Below are positions 54,541 to 61,265 of a stretch of DNA of 64,000 nt, in pieces; position 1 is the first letter of the stretch; each line of letters starts with the position of its first letter. Made by a program: the position numbers and the translations under genes. The DNA comes from Roseivirga echinicomitans. Its GTDB lineage: Bacteria > Bacteroidota > Bacteroidia > Cytophagales > Cyclobacteriaceae. Under the pieces are notes generated by a model. It worked only from the letters and a program-made list of their open reading frames with translations. It was not told where the DNA came from and made no database searches. The stretch spans positions 248,001 through 312,000 of the forward strand of contig NZ_LRDB01000023.1 of the NCBI RefSeq assembly GCF_001592935.1, in the 5' to 3' direction.

Positions 54541-54747
54541 ATGAAAAAAATCAAGGTTTTGCTCACTGTTGCTATTTTTCTAGGCGCTATGACGCTTCCC
54601 AATATTGAAGCGCTCTCACAAGAAGGCGGCTCCCTAATCTGTTATACTGGTAAAAAAGGTGAAGTCGGCACTTGGAGAGAAGGTGCTTGTATTGAACACC
54701 AAACCATAAATCAATGTGGTCAATGCGTACCTGGCCCAGTAGAATGA
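54541..54747 (+). CDS. NVEALA-like small secreted peptide
   Basis: 68 residues. An N-terminal signal (residues 5-22, KVLLTVAIFLGAMTLPN) runs into NIEALS, which matches the NVEALA motif that ends the leader of a Bacteroidota peptide family. The mature part (about 42 residues) has four Cys in LICYTG, GACIEH, QCGQC. Such peptides occur near propeller lipoproteins in Bacteroides, as far as I recall. The TGA overlaps the ATG of the next gene (ATGA at 54744-54747), a clear translational coupling. Confidence 0.7.
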   Translation: MKKIKVLLTVAIFLGAMTLPNIEALSQEGGSLICYTGKKGEVGTWREGACIEHQTINQCGQCVPGPVE

Positions 54748-55922
54748 AACGCGCATTTACCAAAACAATAAAGGCCAGTTTTTCGACTGGTCTTTATTAC
54801 TCTTTTATAGTAATTACTCTTTTATTTGGATTAACGAATTGTTCAGATAATAAGTCGAATTATGATATAAGTGGGGTTAGTTCTATAAGAATACGCATGC
54901 GAATTGATTCTGTTTCCTCCAATTACAACCAGCTATACCAAGCATTCTATGACGAAAATAAAAAACAAGAATTATTATACGTAATGAACGTTTTCACTAA
55001 CGGGGTCGACACTTATAATTTAGATTCTTTAGTTCTTGAAAAACGTACATCTTTCGACATTAATGGGCCTGAGGCACTCCCAAGAATTGGTGCCTTTCAT
55101 GTATTTAAGAAGGATTCTCTTTTGGTGATGTCTGCACAAAGAGTAGATGGCTTAATAGTTTCCGATAGCTCCACCATAAGCTTAGGAAAGGTATTGGGCT
55201 CTAAAAAGATATTTTTCAATCACCATACCTCCTCAATGACTCCCATTTTGGAATATAAACAAAAGCTGTTTGTTTATGGGCTACCGATTGGAGGAGATGC
55301 ACCTGACTCTACAAATTATTTGGAGCTAGATCTTGTCCTAGATTTTGAAAAGCGCACTATTCAAAAGCTCTATAATGAAGACATGGAGCCTGTTGACAAA
55401 CGATGGGGCTACCTACGTTATCATACCAGAACGATAGACGACATGGGTAGGATTATTTATTCTTTCCCCTTTACTTCAGAATTGCTGATCTATGACATAG
55501 AACTCGATAGTTTTTATACTCAGGATGTACCAAGCCAACTCATTGAAACCCCAGCTAAAATGCTCCCTTCAGGTGAAAACGAAACAAAACACTTTTTAGA
55601 AAATAATCACTTCGATGGTATTTTATTCGATAAATATAAAGGACTATACTATCGCTTTATCAAGCTTAGTATCAATCCGATGGATAATAACGGCAGACTA
55701 AAAAACGCCTTTCATCAAGAAACGGCAGTCCAAGTAATTGATAAGGCGTTCAATGTAGTAACAGAATTTAAGCTGACACCAGTTTGGCAATACCTCAGCA
55801 AGGATTCTTTTGTATCCAAAAGTGGTCTATTTATATCAGAAGCGAACAACTTAAATGGTAATATATCTGAAGACTCGCTCTATTTTACAGTATTTAATTT
55901 CGATCAACAAAAAATCAAATAA
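54744..55922 (+). CDS. DUF4221-type beta-propeller lipoprotein, copy 1
   Basis: 392 residues from the ATG at 54744, which overlaps the peptide gene stop. The longer frame from 54714 is rejected because it lacks a signal peptide start. Lipoprotein signal with lipobox GLTNCSDN. The body is a beta-propeller-like protein with family features DKYKGLYYRFIKL and QVIDKAFNVVTEFKL near the C-terminus. Its role is probably at the cell surface or periplasm as partner of the peptide. Assignment to DUF4221 is by pattern. Confidence 0.72.
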   Translation: MKRAFTKTIKASFSTGLYYSFIVITLLFGLTNCSDNKSNYDISGVSSIRIRMRIDSVSSNYNQLYQAFYDENKKQELLYVMNVFTNGVDTYNLDSLVLEKRTSFDINGPEALPRIGAFHVFKKDSLLVMSAQRVDGLIVSDSSTISLGKVLGSKKIFFNHHTSSMTPILEYKQKLFVYGLPIGGDAPDSTNYLELDLVLDFEKRTIQKLYNEDMEPVDKRWGYLRYHTRTIDDMGRIIYSFPFTSELLIYDIELDSFYTQDVPSQLIETPAKMLPSGENETKHFLENNHFDGILFDKYKGLYYRFIKLSINPMDNNGRLKNAFHQETAVQVIDKAFNVVTEFKLTPVWQYLSKDSFVSKSGLFISEANNLNGNISEDSLYFTVFNFDQQKIK

Positions 55923-56111
55923 GTGATTAGGCTCTTACTATTATCGTTTTTCATTTTCTTTACTACCATTTCGTTAAACGTAAGCGGCAATACCCAAAAC
56001 AGCTTCATGGTTGCTTGTCCGAATCAACAAGGTTTTACGGTAGCCAACAAACCTGGTCTCGTCTTTGGAATAAATGGACCAATAAACTCCGCGCAATGCG
56101 TTCGCATGTAA
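55923..56111 (+). CDS. second small secreted peptide
   Basis: 62 codons starting with GTG immediately after the stop of the DUF4221 gene. Signal peptide (residues 2-20, IRLLLLSFFIFFTTISLNV), then a short mature part with two Cys (MVACPNQQG and SAQCVRM). The ending IN-SAQCV resembles the IN-QCGQCV ending of the first peptide. Its 3' end overlaps the next lipoprotein gene by 16 bp. It is short and unusual in start codon, but position, signal peptide and the Cys pattern argue that it is real. Confidence 0.55.
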   Translation: MIRLLLLSFFIFFTTISLNVSGNTQNSFMVACPNQQGFTVANKPGLVFGINGPINSAQCVRM

Positions 56112-57244
56112 TAATATACTTATCGCTTTTTTTGCTCACCTGCTCTTGTCAAACCGATGATGAGTCGAAGAATTATTTCAATTTAGAATCGGGCAGCGCA
56201 CCAAAAACGAAACTAATCCGGATTGATTTAGATACACTTACCCCTAGTAGGCCTCATTACATACAACATTTCGAGAGTGAGGGGAACTCATACCTGGGTT
56301 GGGTGAACCCTATTCTTTCCGCAGTACAAGTATACAGTCTTAAAAATAATAAATTGGTCACTAAGCTGAGCAACCTACCATTGCCTTTACCCGATAATTC
56401 TAATTTGCATTTCAAGAAGTGGCTTCAACCAGAAGTTAGTGCATTTTTTCTTTGGAATGGAGACATTTACACGTACCCAAAAAATAACTATGGTGGCTCA
56501 TTGGTCTACTCAACTGATCGATTTCAAAAACAAGACAGCATAAACTTAGCAAATGGAGCAAGTTTAAAGAGTATTGATTACACCTCTAATCCATTAACCG
56601 TATTAAATGACAAATTATATATCACAGTAGACCCACAGATAGATTTTAACCTTAAGGTTAATCCTGATAACGAGTTTTTTTGGCTCAAGTCTATCGATCT
56701 AAAAACAAATGAAGTTGACTCAATAGATATAGCTTTACCAGAGTTGTACGCAGCTCACTTAATCTGTCCATCTAGCATAATTCCATCAATAACCATAAAT
56801 GGTGAAGATAACATTTTAATTTCATGGCCTCTATCCAATGAAATCACTTCTTACAATACCAGAACAAAGGTATTTGAAACTATTCAACTCAATTTAGGTG
56901 TATCGTTGACTACCCCCAATGAATTAGAGAAAATTGATGTAGTAAACTGTAACTCCTTTTACGAAAATTCTTATCAAATAGAGCTTATAAAGTTTGATAG
57001 CTACAAGGACTATTATTACCTAATATGCAGTTTACCCTCCAATTCAGGTGCTAATTCTAAGCCCTATTTACTTTACACATTGGACAGTAAGTTTAAAGTA
57101 ATCAGCAAAATTGACTTAAACCCTGATACTTTTTATTTACAAGGCTTATTTGTTTCTAAGGAGGGGCTGTCGATCTCAACAAATCACATTAATAATCGCA
57201 ACGTAAACGAAAGTTATGCTGAATTCATGGTTTTTGACTTTTAA
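56096..57244 (+). CDS. DUF4221-type beta-propeller lipoprotein, copy 2
   Basis: 382 residues from the ATG at 56096, chosen because it begins a lipoprotein signal (IIYLSLFLLTCSCQ); an upstream frame to 56015 is not signal-like. Propeller body; C-terminal features DSYKDYYYLICSLP and TLDSKFKVISKIDL align with copy 1. It begins within the second peptide gene. The following gene starts 28 bp before its stop, so peptide, lipoprotein and partner are all overlapping. Confidence 0.7.
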   Translation: MRSHVIIYLSLFLLTCSCQTDDESKNYFNLESGSAPKTKLIRIDLDTLTPSRPHYIQHFESEGNSYLGWVNPILSAVQVYSLKNNKLVTKLSNLPLPLPDNSNLHFKKWLQPEVSAFFLWNGDIYTYPKNNYGGSLVYSTDRFQKQDSINLANGASLKSIDYTSNPLTVLNDKLYITVDPQIDFNLKVNPDNEFFWLKSIDLKTNEVDSIDIALPELYAAHLICPSSIIPSITINGEDNILISWPLSNEITSYNTRTKVFETIQLNLGVSLTTPNELEKIDVVNCNSFYENSYQIELIKFDSYKDYYYLICSLPSNSGANSKPYLLYTLDSKFKVISKIDLNPDTFYLQGLFVSKEGLSISTNHINNRNVNESYAEFMVFDF

Positions 57245-57698
57245 ACTGAGTGCTCTCTGTTTGCTCCTATTTGGCTTGGCTGTTTCCCTTAACCAAGACC
57301 CAAATCTTGACGATTATTTGAAAACAATAGGAGCAAATGAATCTCTAAAGGCTGGACATATATTGATATTAGACTACGGTAAAGAAGCTTATGTTGATGA
57401 CCAGTGGATAGAAAGGTTTATCAATACGAAATATAATTTCAAAAATATTACATTCATAATTGTTTGTGATGGAACCAAGGTGATCAACGGCTTCATTAAA
57501 AACAGGAGCAATACCATCATATTAGATTCTACCATGGCTTTCAGAAATCACCCTATTTATAATGGAAGGACATTACTTTTCAAAAAAACTGATAAAAATC
57601 ACGAGAGAATAGAAATTTTAATGGGGAACGCCTACCAAGAACGGCTTGCCCTTTTTCGTTCGATAAAGAGGACACCTATTAGGAATAGTAATAATTAG
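57216..57698 (+). CDS. small secreted protein, thioredoxin-fold-like without CXXC
   Basis: 160 residues with a membrane anchor or signal (residues 8-25, FKLSALCLLLFGLAVSL). Alternating strands and helices (HILILDYGKEAYVDDQWIERF, NITFIIVCDGTKVINGFI, TIILDSTMAFRNHPIYNGRTLLF) resemble a redoxin core; no CXXC. The D-x4-F-R...Y-N-G block also occurs in the protein at 30654-31100, which likewise follows a propeller lipoprotein. It is the last gene of the cassette. Confidence 0.55.
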   Translation: MLNSWFLTFKLSALCLLLFGLAVSLNQDPNLDDYLKTIGANESLKAGHILILDYGKEAYVDDQWIERFINTKYNFKNITFIIVCDGTKVINGFIKNRSNTIILDSTMAFRNHPIYNGRTLLFKKTDKNHERIEILMGNAYQERLALFRSIKRTPIRNSNN

Positions 57699-57734
57699 GA
57701 CGCTAAACTTAATTGAGGTTTTAAACAACAATAA

Positions 57735-57788
57735 GAAAACCGCAATCCCGCCATGTGGAAAGCCAAGCACTTATGGTTTGGGGAGTAA
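57735..57788 (+). pseudogene. orphan 3' end of a LysR-family gene
   Basis: 17 codons plus TAA, reading ENRNPAMWKAKHLWFGE, match the last residues of the LysR protein ending at 54265 (16 of 17 identical). The DNA copies (54209-54259 and 57735-57785) differ mainly at synonymous positions, with one changed residue (Glu/His). A TAA directly precedes it, so it is not translated. It marks the right edge of the peptide/DUF4221 cassette. Confidence 0.75.
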
Positions 57789-57882
57789 TGTCTTCACCAA
57801 TTGATACCATAATGAGGCTTTCACTTTAGCTTCAAAAAGCCTACTTTAGATTTTGGTCAGGTCTAACTCAAAAAACGACAAT

Positions 57883-59019
57883 ATGAAAAATCACATCTTT
57901 TCTTTTCTACTCTTGATTGGCTTAGCAAGCTGTTCAGGTAATAATAATGCTGAGCAATTAAACAGCATTAACAACTCAGTATCATTTGAGAAAATAGGTG
58001 AGAAAATCTTGGAGATAGACAGCTTAAGTGATTACCGTTTATTTTTCGCCCAACCCTATAATAAAGATAAAGAGAATCTACTGCTTTCCTTCGCATTCAA
58101 CTCCAAAACCATACTGGTATTTGACTATGGGACTGGAAAGACAATTGAAAGAATATCCTTCCCAAATGATGGCCCAAATAATATTGCCGGAACCATTGTA
58201 GGTTTTCAAGCTTTCTCTTCTGACTCTCTTATGATTACAACTAATCTAGGCCATCTATATGTGTCAAATTTTAATAGCGAAATAACCAAATTCATTGATC
58301 TTGATCCGGAAAGTATTCCAGGAGCACCAAGCTTTAGAGCAAATTCGTTCCCTGCCCACTTGAAAAACGATAAACTTTTACTTGATAACTATTTCATTGC
58401 AAACAAAGGCAGACCAATGAAAATATCAGTAGATCTAAAAAGTGATTCTGTGGAGTACTTTCAAGAAATACCAGAAGAACATATTGAAGGGTACTGGGCG
58501 GCAGGAAGTTTTGGCTACTCCACTTCTACCATCAATACAAAAACAAATGAGTTCGTCTATAATTTTCCTGGATTAGACTCTCTTTATATATGGAATAGTG
58601 ATTTTACTCAATTGAGAAAGGAATATGCTGGCACATCACTGTTTGAGCATCCAATTGAAGCCATTTTTACTATGGGGATAATGCCAACTCCAAGAGAGAT
58701 TGAGCAAAAACCTTTAACCAGAGGTATTTATGGGCATATATTTTATGATGACACAAAAGACCTCTATTATCGAATTATTGGACTGCCAATTAGCCAAACC
58801 CTTCTTGACTCCGATGATGAAATTAAGAGTAAAACAAGAAGGTATGCCGTTATGGTACTCAACTCCGATTTTGAAATACTTGGAGAATTCAAGCTTCCAG
58901 AATATGAATACATTATAAATACTGAAATGACCTTTTTCGCCAACGGAGGCATTCATTTTCAAAAAGAGAGTACCAATGAGGATGAAGCACTCATTGATAT
59001 TTGGAGTGCAGTCCAATAG
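57883..59019 (+). CDS. DUF4221-type beta-propeller lipoprotein, copy 3
   Basis: 378 residues from the ATG at 57883 (ten codons into a longer frame), lipoprotein signal (LLLIGLASCSGN). The body is propeller-like; C-terminal features DDTKDLYYRIIGLP and VLNSDFEILGEFKLPEYEY align with copies 1 and 2. It lies beyond the LysR fragment and has no peptide gene in front, so it may belong to the original locus rather than to the cassette. A hairpin (AGGCTTT / AAAGCCT, 57815-57842) precedes it. Confidence 0.75.
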   Translation: MKNHIFSFLLLIGLASCSGNNNAEQLNSINNSVSFEKIGEKILEIDSLSDYRLFFAQPYNKDKENLLLSFAFNSKTILVFDYGTGKTIERISFPNDGPNNIAGTIVGFQAFSSDSLMITTNLGHLYVSNFNSEITKFIDLDPESIPGAPSFRANSFPAHLKNDKLLLDNYFIANKGRPMKISVDLKSDSVEYFQEIPEEHIEGYWAAGSFGYSTSTINTKTNEFVYNFPGLDSLYIWNSDFTQLRKEYAGTSLFEHPIEAIFTMGIMPTPREIEQKPLTRGIYGHIFYDDTKDLYYRIIGLPISQTLLDSDDEIKSKTRRYAVMVLNSDFEILGEFKLPEYEYIINTEMTFFANGGIHFQKESTNEDEALIDIWSAVQ

Positions 59020-59137
59020 AATCTCCTAAAACGAGTTTGGAATCAGTGAAAACAAACTCGTACTAAATTCCACTATAACACTTCTATTTCCTCAATCACT
59101 AGTACTAGTGAAATTCTAATTATGCTGCATTTCCCCC

Positions 59138-59167
59138 TTGGTTCATAAAGTCTGGACTCTATATTTG
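59138..59167 (+). promoter_or_regulatory. Bacteroidota-type promoter of the ankyrin/DUF2271/reductase operon
   Basis: TTG (59138-59140) and TATATTTG (59160-59167) are separated by exactly 19 bp, a full consensus. The leader to the ATG at 59246 is about 70 nt. Confidence 0.75.
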
Positions 59168-59172
59168 CATTC

Positions 59173-59193
59173 TATTTGTAATAAGTCTAAATA
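59173..59193. promoter_or_regulatory. possible iron-type operator
   Basis: An imperfect inverted repeat TATTT...AAATA with the half site TCTAAATAA lies just after the -7 box, where a repressor would block transcription. It resembles the TTATTTAGA/TCTAAATAA half sites I recall for Fur-type boxes in this phylum. Weak evidence. Confidence 0.25.
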
Positions 59194-59245
59194 AGAACAG
59201 AGAGAAGAAAGCCTGCTTTATTCTACTAGAACCCATAATAGCCCC

Positions 59246-60751
59246 ATGAGAATCCTCAATAAAATAAAAGTAATAGTCTTGGCCATGCTGTTTATGGCAA
59301 GCTTAAACTTTGCCGCTGCGCAGGGTGACAATCCCTTTATTCAATCGAAATACTGGGCGGCCAAACCAAGCATAGAAGCCATTAAAGCGGAGATGGCCAA
59401 AGGTCACTCCGTGCTTGAAGCCAATAGCGGTGGTTTTGATGCCACCACTTACGCCATACTCAACTCAAACCCACTTTCAACTGTGCAGTTTTTGGTGGAG
59501 CAAGGGAATTCGGTCAACAAGAGAACACACGATTCAAGAACCTACATATTTTGGGCAGCTTCTCGCGCGAATATTGAGGTAATGGAATACCTCATGACGC
59601 AAGGAGCAAAAACAGACCTCCGAGATTCACACGACTACACTGTAGCTCAATTTGCAGCTGCGGGCGGTCAGCAGTCACCAGAAATCTATGATTTCTTTGA
59701 AGCCAATGGTGTGGATTTGAAAAGCCAAAAAACGACTGAAGGAAAGAACACCCTTCACATTCTTATTCCTCGCCTCACCAACTACGGCATGTTGGATTAT
59801 TTCCAATTGAGAGGTTTCGACTTGAATGACCTTGATGAAAACGGAAACGGTTTGTTCAACTATGCCGCTCGTAGTGGAAACATCGAGTTATTGGAAGAGT
59901 TGGTTGAGCGGGGCGTAAAATACGGTGAGAATAAGGTGACTGGCGAAAACGCCATCTTGATGGCGAGCAGTAACAGTGAAAATACGGTGGCGTACTTCAA
60001 ACACTTGGAAGACTTAGGCTTAAACCCTGCAGTTAAAACCAATGAAGGCACTTCTGCTTTACATAGAATTGCGGCTTCGAACACCAACCTAGCCGTCTAC
60101 AATTACTTTTTAAGTAAAGGATTGAATGTGAACGATGCGAATGCTAACGGGAATACACCTTTGATCAATGCAGCAAGCAGAAACAACTTAGAAATGGTCT
60201 CTTTCCTAGCGGAGAAAACCAAAAACGTTAACCACACCAATAAAGAAGGGCAATCGGCACTGACGATGGCGGTAATGCGCAACAATGCTGAAGTGGTAGA
60301 TTACCTTATTTCCAAAGGCGCTGATGTGAAGGTAACCGATAAGAAAGGCAACAGCTTAGGCCAATACTTGATCGGTGCATACAGCAAAAACAACAGTGCT
60401 GACTTTGACAAAAAATTGAAATCACTTCAAGCAAAAGGGCTTGATCTTAGCAAAAAGCAAGGCGATAAAAGTACCCTTTTCCATTTAGCGATTGACAAAA
60501 ACGACTTGGCTTTACTGAAAAAGGTACATGCTTTGAAAATCGATGTCAACGCAAAAAACAATGAAGGAGCAACCGTTCTACACCTTGCCGCGATGAAAGC
60601 TGCTGACGATGAAATTTTGAAATACTTGATCTCAATTGGAGCGGATAAGAACAGTACAACCGAATTTGAAGAAACTGCTTTCGATTTGGCCCAGGAAAAC
60701 GAAAAGCTAAGCAGTAACAAAGTGGATTTAGGATTCTTAAAAGCAAAATAA
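59246..60751 (+). CDS. secreted ankyrin-repeat protein
   Basis: 501 residues with a signal peptide (IVLAMLFMASLNFAAAQ) and about ten ankyrin repeats (for example NGNTPLINAASRNNLEMVSFLAE, GQSALTMAVMRNNAEVVDYLISKGADV, GATVLHLAAMKAADDEILKYLISIGAD, quoted in outline). Ankyrin repeats are protein-binding scaffolds; an exported location is uncommon. It is the first gene of a three-gene operon with a DUF2271 protein and a PepSY-reductase, one base from the next start region. Confidence 0.88.
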   Translation: MRILNKIKVIVLAMLFMASLNFAAAQGDNPFIQSKYWAAKPSIEAIKAEMAKGHSVLEANSGGFDATTYAILNSNPLSTVQFLVEQGNSVNKRTHDSRTYIFWAASRANIEVMEYLMTQGAKTDLRDSHDYTVAQFAAAGGQQSPEIYDFFEANGVDLKSQKTTEGKNTLHILIPRLTNYGMLDYFQLRGFDLNDLDENGNGLFNYAARSGNIELLEELVERGVKYGENKVTGENAILMASSNSENTVAYFKHLEDLGLNPAVKTNEGTSALHRIAASNTNLAVYNYFLSKGLNVNDANANGNTPLINAASRNNLEMVSFLAEKTKNVNHTNKEGQSALTMAVMRNNAEVVDYLISKGADVKVTDKKGNSLGQYLIGAYSKNNSADFDKKLKSLQAKGLDLSKKQGDKSTLFHLAIDKNDLALLKKVHALKIDVNAKNNEGATVLHLAAMKAADDEILKYLISIGADKNSTTEFEETAFDLAQENEKLSSNKVDLGFLKAK

Positions 60752-60752
60752 G

Positions 60753-61247
60753 ATGTTGAACATACAGCAATTCGGAACGAAGATATTATTGATTGCAGGA
60801 TCAGTTTTAGCCATGGCTTTCACCTCTGACATTGGCAGCGTGAAATACAAATGCTTGGTGCAAATGATTAACTACACTGGTGAAGACGCCTATGTAGCCA
60901 TTTCATTAATGAACCCAGAAGGGGAATACGAACGCACTTTATATGTGCAAGGCGATGACAATGAATGGTACAGCGACATTAAAAACTGGTGGGCTTTTTC
61001 TCAAGGGAAAAACGAAAAACTCGATGGCATTACTGGTGCCAGCATTGGCAATGGAGAACGTCAGGTTTTGGCTTTCGAGATTGACGAAACCAAAATTGAT
61101 GCCGGCTATAAAATCAGGTTTGAGTCGGCTGTGGAAAATCAGGAATATCATGTCACCGATGCTGAATTGAGCCTAAATGCAGAAAGCGTAAACAGTAAAA
61201 TCGAGGGAAAAGGATACATCCGTTACGTTCGTATCATCCCAAATTAA
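60753..61247 (+). CDS. DUF2271-like secreted protein
   Basis: 164 residues with an N-terminal signal or anchor (KILLIAGSVLAMAFTS). The mature part has alternating strands and many Trp/Tyr residues (TGEDAYVAISLMNPEGEYERTLYVQGDDNEWYSD, quoted in outline, and WWAFSQG), consistent with DUF2271. DUF2271 genes are commonly next to PepSY-type reductase genes. The gene follows the ankyrin gene by one base. Confidence 0.72.
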   Translation: MLNIQQFGTKILLIAGSVLAMAFTSDIGSVKYKCLVQMINYTGEDAYVAISLMNPEGEYERTLYVQGDDNEWYSDIKNWWAFSQGKNEKLDGITGASIGNGERQVLAFEIDETKIDAGYKIRFESAVENQEYHVTDAELSLNAESVNSKIEGKGYIRYVRIIPN

Positions 61248-61265
61248 GATCCATCACAAGTCTTT

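Noticed and set aside
60427-60770. Minus-strand frames of 97 and 74 codons at the end of the ankyrin gene
   Set aside because: Shadows produced by ankyrin repeat codon bias; no signal of their own.
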